This document shows, piece after piece, positions 1 through 7,670 of a stretch of 20,682 nt of DNA. The stretch is from positions 1 to 20,682 of IMG/VR virus record IMGVR_UViG_3300044949_002300; one strand, 5' to 3'. Below the pieces are notes generated by a model. It was not told where the DNA came from. It did no database searches and was given only the letters and a program-made list of their open reading frames with translations. The stretch comes from a virus. Numbering within the stretch: the first letter of the stretch is position 1; every line of letters starts with the position of its first letter. A program made the position numbers and the translations under genes.

Positions 1-54
1 GTTATTAATTCAAGTACTATTGCTTATCGTTTAGTACAAGATATTAAGGCATAA
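1..54 (+). CDS. C-terminal end of an upstream gene (partial)
   Basis: Seventeen codons are open from the first base of the window and end in TAA at 52-54. One base separates this stop from the ATG of the large adhesin gene, which suggests translational coupling. The visible tail (ends YRLVQDIKA) is too short to name. Its position, directly before tail adhesin genes, makes a virion or tail protein the likeliest identity, by context only. Confidence 0.6.
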   Translation, partial: VINSSTIAYRLVQDIKA

Positions 55-55
55 A

Positions 56-3000
56 ATGAGCAATATTTCTAATAATTTATTAGGTTTTTTGGGTTCTTCA
101 GCCCAAACCGGCTATCAAATTTCGCGTAGCTTGAGGTTTAACTCAGCGGACTCTGCTTATTTATCAAGGACACCTGCATCGGCTGGTAACCGCAAGACGT
201 GGACCTGGGCGGGCTGGGTAAAAAGAAGCGGAACTTATCCGCACATGCTTGGTGTTGACGGAACGACGGAGGCAAACTTCTTTCAATTCACCTTTGAGAT
301 TGATGACAAGATCTACGTTCGCACAGCTAATAACACAAACACCTTAATTACCACACAGGTATTTAGAGATTATTCAGCGTGGTATCACGTCGTGCTGGCT
401 GTTGATACAACGCAGGCGACAAGCAGTAACAGGCTCAAGCTGTACGTTAATGGAGTGCAAGTAACTGCATTTGATACAGCGTCGTATCCAAGTCAAAACA
501 CAGATCTAACTGTTAATACAACCAATGCCCATTGGATCGGCTCGGTTAGATTCAACGGGTTTTCGCAGTTGTATTCCAACGGCTACCTCGCCGACATACA
601 CTTCATAGACGGCCAAGCATTAACTCCCACCAGCTTCGGTGAGTTTGACACGAACGGCATCTGGCAACCCAAGCGCTACAGCGGCACCTACGGCACCAAC
701 GGGTTCAAGCTTGATTTTGCGGACAACAGCAGCAACACCGCAACCACTCTTGGAAAAGACACGAGTGGTAACGGCAACAACTGGACGCCTTTCAACCTGA
801 GCGCCAGCAGTGGCGGCCCTACTTCCGTTGCTGCAGCCTCTGGTGCGCTGCCCATCTTCAATACAACCGACACCTACGGCAACACCAAGGGCACTGGGAC
901 CCGTACGGACAGCAACAGCAGCTCCATTGTGCTGGCCGTGCCAATGGATGGCGCCAATAATGGCACGACGTTCACGGATGAAAGCGCAACGATTAAAGGA
1001 AGTGGTAGCGCCAAGACGATTACTCGGTTCAACACAACTACCGTCACTGCGCAAAGCAAGTTCTATGGGAGCAGCGGATCTTTTAACGGAAGCACGACCT
1101 ATCTCAGGCTTGACTCTTCTACAGACTTTGATTTTGGCTCTGGCGCTTTTACTGTTGAGTCTTGGGTCTACCTGAACGCCTTACCAACGACTGATTCTTG
1201 GCCAGGTTCCTTTGCATCATGGATGAACATTGTCGCCTATGGCACAGTAAATTTAGCAGACGGCTGGCAGTTCCGTATAGGTCAAACTTTATTAGCCTTT
1301 GGTACAAATAATGATACTACGGCAGTTTCTGCCACGCACGGCCTAAGCATTAACCGCTGGAACCATCTAGCCTGTACTCGTAGCGGCAATGTTTATACTC
1401 TGTATGTAAACGGTGCAGTGATTGGGTCTGCCACATACACAGCAAATAACCCTGGCACAGGAAGCAACCTTTGGATTGGAACCGAGACCGCTCAAGGCGC
1501 ATGGCTAAACGGCTACATCCAAGACCTCCGTATTTATAAAGGCGTTGCTAAGTACACCGGCAACTTCAACCCGCCCAGCTCCACGCAAAATGCCACTGTT
1601 GGTGCTGGCAATGATTCGCTAGTAGACGTTCCCACTAATGGCGTACAACCTGACACCGGCGTGGGCGGTGAAGTCAGGGGGAATTATGCAACCTGGAACC
1701 CTCTAAGCTCTGGATCTACAGCCTTAGCAAACGGAAATCTTCAAACATCATCTCCATCTGGCGAGCCAAAAGCACTGTCTACAATTGCGTTTCCTACAAG
1801 CGGGAAATGGTATTATGAGGTGACGATTACTCAACTTGTTGCTGGTGGTGGCAGTAATTACGGTGGCTACATAGGAATTGAAAGTCTTACGTCACCGACT
1901 ACAAATGCAATTGCAGCTTTGAGCGCAGCTAGTGGGGTTGGTGGTGTTTACAAGAACGACGTTCGTCTAGAGGCAATCACAAGTCTTGCAGTCAATGATG
2001 TCATAGGTATTGCCTTCGATGCTGACAACTTAACTTGTCAGTTTTACCGTAATGGATCAACCTATGGGTCCCAAGTTACTGGTTTAACCTCTGCTACCTA
2101 CATTGCTCGCCTTGTGAGCAATAACGCTAGCGGCGCAACAAATATACAACAAACCAACTTCGGCCAACGCCCGTTTGCCTACACCGCCCCCAGTGGCTTC
2201 AAGGCGCTCTGCACGGCCAACCTGCCAGCTCCAACAATCACGAAGCCTAGTAGCGTCTTTGATGTGAAGCTCTACACGGGCAATGGCAGCACGCAGACAA
2301 TCTCGGGGTTGGGGTTTAGCCCTGATTTGGTGTGGCAAAAATCAAGAACACTAAGCGGCAATGATGGATGGCATTCTCTAGTAGATAGTGTCCGTGGTGT
2401 ACGCATAAATCTTGCATCAAACGCTACCGATAGCGAATACACTTACGCATCTGAAACACTTACAGCTTTTAATTCTGACGGTTTTGATGTTGCTTATGGC
2501 ACAAGTTGGAAGCTGAACGCTAGCAGCCAAACCTACGTAGCCTGGACCTGGGACGCAGGCAGCAGCACCGTCACCAATACCGCAGGCTCCATCACGAGTA
2601 GCGTCAGGGCCAATGCAAGTGCAGGGTTCTCGATTGTTACTTATACAGGAACGGGGGTGACTGGAACTGTGGGCCATGGGCTTGGAGTATCTCCGAGTTT
2701 AGTAATTATTAAAAAACGATCTTCAAGCACAAACTCTAATTGGATTGTTTGGAGCAAAATGATTTACGACGCTTATGGCGCAAACTCATATCAAGTCTTA
2801 GATGTTACAAACGGATACTTCACGTTTAGTGGTGTTTTTGGTTCGAATGTTTCTTCGACAACTTTCCCGGTTGGAACTAATAGTGCTGTTAACGGTTCAA
2901 GCGATACCTATGTCGCCTACTGCTTTGCCCCAGTAGCCGGGTACTCTAGTTTCGGTTCATTTGTTGGCACAACATCTCAACCATTTGTTTACCTCGGCTT

Positions 3001-3316
3001 TAGGCCAAAACTTGTCTGGATTAAGTTCGCTTCAGGTGGCGCAAATACTAGTTACACGTCCTGGTACATGAGTGACTCAGTTCGTGACACTGATAACCCG
3101 CAAAGCGGAACTGGAGTTCTTTGGGCCAATCGCAGCGATGCTGAAGGTAAACGCGGTGACGGCACAACTGGCGGATCATTTCTTAACGTGGATTTCCTGT
3201 CAAACGGATTTAGGGTGTTAGATCAGACCAATGTTGCGGAGCTTAACTACTCTGGCGCCACATACATTTACTGTGCTTGGGCCGAATCGCCCTTCCAATA
3301 CGCCCGCGCACGATGA
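56..3316 (+). CDS. LamG/SPRY multidomain tail adhesin (tail fibre-like)
   Basis: This is a 1086-residue repeat-rich beta protein, probably a virion receptor-binding or decoration protein. A LamG/concanavalin-like domain lies at about residues 26-196 (TWTWAGWVKRSG, then GYLADIHFIDGQAL). A second lies at about 342-505 (FTVESWVYL, then GYIQDLRIYKG). A SPRY-like domain spans about 562-720 (GKWYYEVTI, DVIGIAFD, FGQRPF). From about 733 to the end, three related modules repeat the pattern of a glycine-rich strand, LGFSPDLVWxK, and TYVAWxW or TYIYCAW. LamG and SPRY folds commonly bind glycans or proteins, and such chains are common in cyanophage tail proteins; the precise ligand is unknown. There is no signal peptide or membrane segment. 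The ATG follows the previous stop by one base. The domain calls rest on motifs; the virion role is inferred. Confidence 0.85.
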   Translation: MSNISNNLLGFLGSSAQTGYQISRSLRFNSADSAYLSRTPASAGNRKTWTWAGWVKRSGTYPHMLGVDGTTEANFFQFTFEIDDKIYVRTANNTNTLITTQVFRDYSAWYHVVLAVDTTQATSSNRLKLYVNGVQVTAFDTASYPSQNTDLTVNTTNAHWIGSVRFNGFSQLYSNGYLADIHFIDGQALTPTSFGEFDTNGIWQPKRYSGTYGTNGFKLDFADNSSNTATTLGKDTSGNGNNWTPFNLSASSGGPTSVAAASGALPIFNTTDTYGNTKGTGTRTDSNSSSIVLAVPMDGANNGTTFTDESATIKGSGSAKTITRFNTTTVTAQSKFYGSSGSFNGSTTYLRLDSSTDFDFGSGAFTVESWVYLNALPTTDSWPGSFASWMNIVAYGTVNLADGWQFRIGQTLLAFGTNNDTTAVSATHGLSINRWNHLACTRSGNVYTLYVNGAVIGSATYTANNPGTGSNLWIGTETAQGAWLNGYIQDLRIYKGVAKYTGNFNPPSSTQNATVGAGNDSLVDVPTNGVQPDTGVGGEVRGNYATWNPLSSGSTALANGNLQTSSPSGEPKALSTIAFPTSGKWYYEVTITQLVAGGGSNYGGYIGIESLTSPTTNAIAALSAASGVGGVYKNDVRLEAITSLAVNDVIGIAFDADNLTCQFYRNGSTYGSQVTGLTSATYIARLVSNNASGATNIQQTNFGQRPFAYTAPSGFKALCTANLPAPTITKPSSVFDVKLYTGNGSTQTISGLGFSPDLVWQKSRTLSGNDGWHSLVDSVRGVRINLASNATDSEYTYASETLTAFNSDGFDVAYGTSWKLNASSQTYVAWTWDAGSSTVTNTAGSITSSVRANASAGFSIVTYTGTGVTGTVGHGLGVSPSLVIIKKRSSSTNSNWIVWSKMIYDAYGANSYQVLDVTNGYFTFSGVFGSNVSSTTFPVGTNSAVNGSSDTYVAYCFAPVAGYSSFGSFVGTTSQPFVYLGFRPKLVWIKFASGGANTSYTSWYMSDSVRDTDNPQSGTGVLWANRSDAEGKRGDGTTGGSFLNVDFLSNGFRVLDQTNVAELNYSGATYIYCAWAESPFQYARAR

Positions 3317-3367
3317 CAATTACCTACTCCCTGGCTCGTGCCAGGTAAACACAACAACTAACGAGCC

Positions 3368-3829
3368 ATGTTCATCCTCGGCGGCAAACCCCTAAGCCCA
3401 GACGTTGCATTTACAACGCCTGATGGAACACAATATCCAGCAAATTGGTTGCGTCTTTCTAGCCTAGAAGAACGTGAAGCCATTGGTATTACGGAAGTTC
3501 CAGACCCGATACCTTATGACCAGCGTTTCTACTGGGGCTACGATTCAGAAGGTAATTTAATTCCTAAAGATCACACAGATTTAGTTAAATTGTGGAGCGA
3601 TCAAACACGCACTACAGCAAACACACTGCTTCAGCCAAGCGACTGGATGGTCATCCGCGAAGCAGACAACGGCATTGCTGTACCCCTGGATGTAAAAGAA
3701 CATCGTCAGTTGGTACGCGAGAAATGCGGTGAAAAAATCACGGCCATTGAAGCCACTAATACCACGGATGAATTAGCCGCATATATTACCAGTAGCGCCT
3801 ATAGTGATTGGTCTGCTACAGAAATTTAA
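3368..3829 (+). CDS. Tail fibre assembly/chaperone-like protein
   Basis: This 153-residue protein opens with a beta-rich part (residues 1-60, including WLRLSSLEEREAIGI and YDQRFYWGYD). A helical C-terminal half follows, with TANTLLQPSDWMVIREADNG and then a helix after KEHRQLVREK. The second half has the layout of phage tail-assembly chaperone-like proteins, where a helix is followed by a short DW motif and another helix; the gene at 6552 has the more standard form. Such small genes normally sit beside the fibre gene they help fold or attach, and here a fibre-like gene follows at 3894. It has no catalytic motif. The family assignment is tentative and the function comes mainly from position. 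Confidence 0.6.
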   Translation: MFILGGKPLSPDVAFTTPDGTQYPANWLRLSSLEEREAIGITEVPDPIPYDQRFYWGYDSEGNLIPKDHTDLVKLWSDQTRTTANTLLQPSDWMVIREADNGIAVPLDVKEHRQLVREKCGEKITAIEATNTTDELAAYITSSAYSDWSATEI

Positions 3830-3842
3830 AATACTGTGTTTT

Positions 3843-3854
3843 GAATCATTGGTT
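3843..3854 (+). promoter_or_regulatory. Shared 12-base motif upstream of fibre gene
   Basis: GAATCATTGGTT lies 39 bases before the ATG at 3894. Nearly the same 12-mer (one difference) occurs 32 bases before the ATG at 6301. Two intergenic regions in front of similar tail cassettes share it, so it may be part of a late promoter or operator. Two copies are weak evidence. Confidence 0.3.
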
Positions 3855-3893
3855 AGAATTGTTTTAACTAGAAACCATGGCATAAATTAAGAA

Positions 3894-4562
3894 ATGGCTT
3901 ACGGAACTTTAGCGGTTGACTATATTCTCTATACTTCAAATAGCACGGATACGACTGCAACAGTCAGTAGTGTTTTTAATGGTCAGTTTCCAGGTGTAAC
4001 AACGACTGGTACCTTGAGTGGCAATCGAATTCTTGCTGCCAGTGGAACGATCACTGGAACTTTGAGTGGCGGTCATCTGGTTGGTACCAGCGGAACGATT
4101 GCAAATTTTGTTGTCGCATCCGGTGTAACTGTTACAGGTACAGGAATCCCTCAAAACGGTTTATATTCTCCAGCAACAAACCAAGTCGCATTAAGCTCAA
4201 GTGGCGTTAACCGTTTTACGATTAGTGAATCTGGTCGCTTTAATCTCAGTGCCGCTTATCAATCAGATGCGCGAACTGTTTCTGCATTAAACGTTGATTG
4301 CACCTCCGGTAATTACTACATTAAAACAATTACCGGCAGCAGTACATTTACAGTATCCAATGCGCCAGCCTCTGGCTCTGCGTATTCCTTTACTTTAGAA
4401 GTTATTCATACCAGTGGTACGATTACCTGGTTCAGTGGTTTAGAGTGGCCTGGTGGTACAGCGCCAACACTCACAACAGGCAAGACACACCTCTTCATGT
4501 TTTTAACAGATGATGGTGGGAGCCGTTGGCGTGGGTCTTCCTTGATTAACTACACGACATAA
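3894..4562 (+). CDS. Short tail fibre-like protein with MxYG N-terminus
   Basis: This 222-residue protein has the N-terminus MAYGTLAVDYILYTS, which matches MPYGIIKLDTLVYTS of the gene at 7074. The shared start is probably a virion-anchoring module. Two 16-residue repeats of the type GTLSG...SGTI follow at about 39-70. The C-terminal half (about 115-222) is a small beta domain (FTVSNAPASGSAYSFTLEV, then TGKTHLFMFLTDDG). The Gly/Ser/Thr/Val repeats resemble the fibrous shaft of trimeric phage fibres. Three bases separate its stop from the ATG of the beta-propeller gene at 4566, so the two are probably translated together and may form one appendage. No enzyme motif is seen. Confidence 0.7.
   Translation: MAYGTLAVDYILYTSNSTDTTATVSSVFNGQFPGVTTTGTLSGNRILAASGTITGTLSGGHLVGTSGTIANFVVASGVTVTGTGIPQNGLYSPATNQVALSSSGVNRFTISESGRFNLSAAYQSDARTVSALNVDCTSGNYYIKTITGSSTFTVSNAPASGSAYSFTLEVIHTSGTITWFSGLEWPGGTAPTLTTGKTHLFMFLTDDGGSRWRGSSLINYTT
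4008..4103 (+). repeat. Two tandem 48-base units in fibre shaft
   Basis: Units at 4008-4055 and 4056-4103 encode 16-residue repeats that begin GTLSG and end SGTI plus one residue. They are diverged at DNA level, so the repeat is best seen as a protein shaft repeat and not a recent duplication. Confidence 0.55.
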
Positions 4563-4565
4563 AAC

Positions 4566-6212
4566 ATGGATCCTATTTCCAGAAATGTTGCGATGGGAGC
4601 GGCGGGTGCTGGAGCAGTACGCCCCATCGCGTTAGCTAACTACTTGCCTGCAGCTGATCTGGGCCTCTATACATGGAGCATGGGTAACGGATCCATATTC
4701 TTCAAACCAGATGACCCCACTCTGGTGACATACAAGTCTGGCGCCGCCCTTTATCAGTTTAGAACAAAGATTGCACACAACTTATCTGGAGCAGTCCCAA
4801 CTGGCAGCTTCACGTTGGCAGCCGATTATGACTGTCACATATCGCCAGACGGAACAAGGTTGTATGAGCTTATCTTTGGAGCTAATGGTAACTTTGCGGT
4901 TAAAGCAAGTACCCTGTCAACTCCTTGGAACCTGTCTACCGTAACCGCCAGCTATACGCATACGCCCTCATACGGTCTTGTCTATAACACTCCGAGACGG
5001 GGTATTGCTTTTAGCACAGACGGCACAAAGATGTTCATTTGTGACCAAAGTACTTACTTTTTCTATTGGACTTTGACTACTCCGTGGGATGTAAGGACGG
5101 CTGGTACTGCTAATAACTTTACTTTCTCTAGTACATACTTGGAGGTTAGAAACTTAACTGTTAGCTCAGAAGGCACGAAGATATATATGAGTGGGTCGAA
5201 CCAACAGGCCTACCCATTAGTTGCTCAGATCTCTCTATCCACAGCCTGGAACCCTGGCTCTACACGCACTTTCACTTATCATACCGTAGGTGGCGTGAGC
5301 AGTCAAAACTACCCAGAAGGGGCATTTGGCATAAGTCCAGATGGACGAACCGTCTACCATTCTCTTACTGTAGGAAACAGGAATACCGGCACCAACGAGG
5401 CTATTACGACAGTTTCAAATAACCTTGCTACTGCATGGAACCTGACTGGATGGAGCTGTAGGGGCACTACAGGGAATACGTATCTTGGGTTGTCTTCGTT
5501 CTGGCCGAGCGTTAACTTTGCCTATGACATCAGGGGCTGGGCCATTAGGCCTAATGGTACAGAGTTCTATTTCACTAAAGGGAATGGCTCCGGTAAAGAG
5601 CTGTATAAGAGCACGCTGAGCACCCCATTTAACTTTGGAACAATGTCAACCCCTTCAGCCATCTACGGCAGCGAGTCAATCCTAACTGGTTACGGGATGT
5701 ACTTTAGGCCTGATGGATTGGGGTTCTATCTAGGCAATGAGTATTACACAACACCAACACCCTGGGTTTTTACTAACCCCACTCGTGCCCACACATACGC
5801 AACAGCGGGATCCAACCCAGTGCTTGACCCAACGGGCACAAAGTACTATCTATCTACCGCTTCAGGAATAGTCCAGTCAACCCTTACCACTCCCTGGAAT
5901 ATCGCAACTGGAACCGTTGCTGGCACGCTGTCTGGTGTATCAGGCGCCTTCCGTATAGCGAGTAATGGTGGAAGTTTTGTATTAGCTTCTGGCGCTACCG
6001 TAAAAGTATATGCCTTAAGTACTCCCTGGAACATTACTTCTGCAACCCTGGAGGCAGAGGAAACCTATGTGGGTCAGTGGTCGGGAAATCTTGAGTTATG
6101 CAATGACGACACCCTGCTAGTACTTGGCTTGTATCAGGATCAGAATCCGTCCTACACCGTCATCAGGCCCTATCGATATAACAGCCCTATTGGATTTCAG
6201 GCAGTACCATAA
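4566..6212 (+). CDS. Beta-propeller-like tail protein (TPWN repeats)
   Basis: This 548-residue protein has a recurring strand pattern. Each unit holds an (S/T)(T/A)(P/A)W(N/D) motif (TPWNLST, TPWDVRT, TAWNPGS, TAWNLTG, TPWNIAT, TPWNITS, plus weaker TPFNFGT and TPWVFTN) and a strand of the type F(S/R)xDGTK(M/L)(F/Y). About eight such units are visible from residue 120 on, which fits a seven- or eight-bladed propeller. The first 40 residues (SRNVAMGAAGAGA) are Gly/Ala-rich and may be an attachment segment. Phage proteins of this type are usually virion-associated and are thought to bind host surface glycans or proteins. It follows the MxYG fibre gene by three bases and has no recognised catalytic motif. 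The fold is inferred from the repeats only. Confidence 0.7.
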   Translation: MDPISRNVAMGAAGAGAVRPIALANYLPAADLGLYTWSMGNGSIFFKPDDPTLVTYKSGAALYQFRTKIAHNLSGAVPTGSFTLAADYDCHISPDGTRLYELIFGANGNFAVKASTLSTPWNLSTVTASYTHTPSYGLVYNTPRRGIAFSTDGTKMFICDQSTYFFYWTLTTPWDVRTAGTANNFTFSSTYLEVRNLTVSSEGTKIYMSGSNQQAYPLVAQISLSTAWNPGSTRTFTYHTVGGVSSQNYPEGAFGISPDGRTVYHSLTVGNRNTGTNEAITTVSNNLATAWNLTGWSCRGTTGNTYLGLSSFWPSVNFAYDIRGWAIRPNGTEFYFTKGNGSGKELYKSTLSTPFNFGTMSTPSAIYGSESILTGYGMYFRPDGLGFYLGNEYYTTPTPWVFTNPTRAHTYATAGSNPVLDPTGTKYYLSTASGIVQSTLTTPWNIATGTVAGTLSGVSGAFRIASNGGSFVLASGATVKVYALSTPWNITSATLEAEETYVGQWSGNLELCNDDTLLVLGLYQDQNPSYTVIRPYRYNSPIGFQAVP

Positions 6213-6256
6213 AAAAAACTGGCAGCTACATAATAATCCAAAAGAATAATAATTTG

Positions 6257-6268
6257 GAATCATTGATT
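6257..6268 (+). promoter_or_regulatory. Second copy of shared 12-base motif
   Basis: GAATCATTGATT lies in the 88-base AT-rich gap between the propeller gene and the gene at 6301. It differs at one position from the copy at 3843-3854. A promoter or regulatory role is a guess from its repeated position ahead of tail genes. Confidence 0.3.
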
Positions 6269-6300
6269 GTTAATATATCTAACAAGACTCACAAATTCTT

Positions 6301-6552
6301 ATGGACAGACTTGAAACCCTCAAAGGTGCTGTAGAAGCCCGCAACGATGAGATCCTCGGTTATCAGATCAATATTGATAACTACGAGCGTGCTATTGCTA
6401 AAATCAATAAAGAATACTCTGACAAACCTGAGATCTTGAAGTTTCGAGATCAGTTGATTGATATGCTTGAGTCTCATAAAACTGAGCAGCTCAAGACCAT
6501 CATCATCCGTGATGTCATCGTTGATCAGCTCAAAGAAATAGAGGAAGCCTGA
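6301..6552 (+). CDS. Small charged coiled-coil protein
   Basis: This 83-residue protein is almost wholly predicted helix and rich in Glu, Lys, Ile and Leu. Heptad-like spacing of hydrophobic residues runs from about residue 5 to 80, so a coiled-coil dimer or trimer is likely. It has no Cys, no membrane segment and no known motif. Its stop overlaps the ATG of the next gene by one base (TGATG), a strong sign that it is translated with the chaperone-like gene at 6552. By position it could be a small tail-assembly or scaffold factor for the second fibre cassette. I do not recognise the family. Confidence 0.7.
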   Translation: MDRLETLKGAVEARNDEILGYQINIDNYERAIAKINKEYSDKPEILKFRDQLIDMLESHKTEQLKTIIIRDVIVDQLKEIEEA

Positions 6553-7022
6553 TGTTTTACGCCTTACTCAATCCCGATGGCACCCTTAAGCGTTATCCAT
6601 ATACGCTCACGGATCTGCGCCTGGACAACCCAAATACCAGCTTCACGCAAACCATTAGCGATCAAATTGCAGAAGAATTTGGTGCTTACCCCGTACAGTC
6701 CACCCGTCAACCGGATTACGACTACACAGTCAACCTGAGTTCCACTGCCATTAAGCAAGGCGACCAGTGGGTAGAGGAATGGATCAGTACTCCTGCAACT
6801 CCAGAAGAGATCGCAGAACGCACGGACAACAAAGCAGCTGAAGTACGTTCAATCCGCAACCAGAAGCTCGCTGCTTGCGACTGGACTCAACTCGCTGACA
6901 GTCCCCTGGATCCAGACGGTAAAGCAGCCTGGGCTTTGTATCGGGAAACTTTGCGGATGATCCCCCAGCAAGCTGGCTTCCCCTGGAACGTACAGTGGCC
7001 ACCTGAGCCTGGGTCAAATTGA
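6552..7022 (+). CDS. Phage tail assembly chaperone-like protein
   Basis: This 156-residue protein has the layout of the phage tail-assembly chaperone family (Pfam Phage_tail_APC type). The N-terminal beta part begins MFYALLNPDGTLKRYPY. The C-terminal helical part contains RSIRNQKLAACDWTQLADSP and AWALYRETLRMIPQQ and ends GFPWNVQWP. The series of RN, CDWTQL, AW.YR and FPWNV-WP is characteristic. These proteins are encoded beside tail fibre genes and assist fibre folding or attachment. The ATG overlaps the previous stop (TGATG), and the next fibre gene begins 51 bases on. It matches the role of the gene at 3368 in the first cassette, so the layout is repeated. Confidence 0.8.
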   Translation: MFYALLNPDGTLKRYPYTLTDLRLDNPNTSFTQTISDQIAEEFGAYPVQSTRQPDYDYTVNLSSTAIKQGDQWVEEWISTPATPEEIAERTDNKAAEVRSIRNQKLAACDWTQLADSPLDPDGKAAWALYRETLRMIPQQAGFPWNVQWPPEPGSN

Positions 7023-7073
7023 TAATAAATGTGCATCCTGAATTAAACTAATTAATAGGAAAGCACAAAAGAA

Positions 7074-7670
7074 ATGCCATACGGGATTATAAAATTAGAT
7101 ACCCTTGTTTACACGTCTGGTGGATTGGATGCCAGTACATCTGTAAGTGGTCTTGTTGGTGGGAGTTTTAATAATATTTCTGTAAGCGGTACAGTCAGTG
7201 GCGTCAGCGGTATCTTCACTGTCGTCAGTGGTACCAGTGGTGTATTTACTTCCGTAAGTGGCACTAGCGGTGTATTTACAGGTACTGTAAGTGGTGCCAC
7301 AGGGGTCTTTGCTTCCTCCACACTCACAAATCCAGGAATCGTTGGAACCGTAGTAGAAGATATTTACACTATTGTTGATGGTGCTGCCTTTGAAATTAAT
7401 CCTGATAATGGAAGCATTCAACTGATTACTCTTGGTGCAAGTCGTACACCAAAAGCAACTAGCTTTATTGACGGAGAAGCAATTACATTAATGGTTGACG
7501 ATGGTACCGCTAGGACGTTGACGTGGACTGATGCAACCTTTGGTAGTGGTGGTGTTGCTTGGAAGACGGATGCTGGTGTTGCTCCGACCTTAAATACCAG
7601 TGGTTATACAGCAATAGTTCTTTGGAAAGTTAGCGGGCAAGTATATGGTGCGCGTGTTGGAGATGCGTGA
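7074..7670 (+). CDS. Short tail fibre-like protein with SGTSGVFT repeats
   Basis: This 198-residue protein begins MPYGIIKLDTLVYTSGG, like the protein at 3894 in the first cassette. Residues about 40-80 hold four 10-residue repeats of the type (S/V)VSGTSGVFT, typical of a fibrous trimeric shaft. The C-terminal domain, about 95-198, is beta-rich and resembles that of the first copy (ITLMVDDGTARTLTW). An AGGAAAG Shine-Dalgarno-like sequence sits about a dozen bases upstream. Its TGA overlaps the ATG of the propeller gene (TGATG), so the two are probably co-translated and may form one receptor-binding unit. No catalytic motif is seen; function is inferred from repeats and context. Confidence 0.7.
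   Translation: MPYGIIKLDTLVYTSGGLDASTSVSGLVGGSFNNISVSGTVSGVSGIFTVVSGTSGVFTSVSGTSGVFTGTVSGATGVFASSTLTNPGIVGTVVEDIYTIVDGAAFEINPDNGSIQLITLGASRTPKATSFIDGEAITLMVDDGTARTLTWTDATFGSGGVAWKTDAGVAPTLNTSGYTAIVLWKVSGQVYGARVGDA
7194..7316 (+). repeat. 30-base tandem repeats in fibre shaft
   Basis: Units at 7194-7223, 7224-7253, 7254-7283 and 7287-7316 (after three extra bases) encode 10-residue repeats. The two middle units are most alike. Their length is a multiple of three, so gain or loss of a unit would lengthen or shorten the shaft without a frameshift. Confidence 0.7.

Noticed and set aside
620-1059. Long - frames under the adhesin gene
   Set aside because: They lie opposite a clear LamG protein, have no start signals and show skewed out-of-frame composition.
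3313-3348. An 11-codon frame (MTITYSLARAR) overlapping the adhesin stop, with a small hairpin at 3330-3345
   Set aside because: It resembles the adhesin's own end (YARAR) and may be a leftover fibre end, but it is too short to call, and the 6-base stem has no T-run.
7194-7316. CRISPR-like regular 30-base repeats
   Set aside because: The units are contiguous without spacers and lie in an open coding frame, so they are protein repeats.
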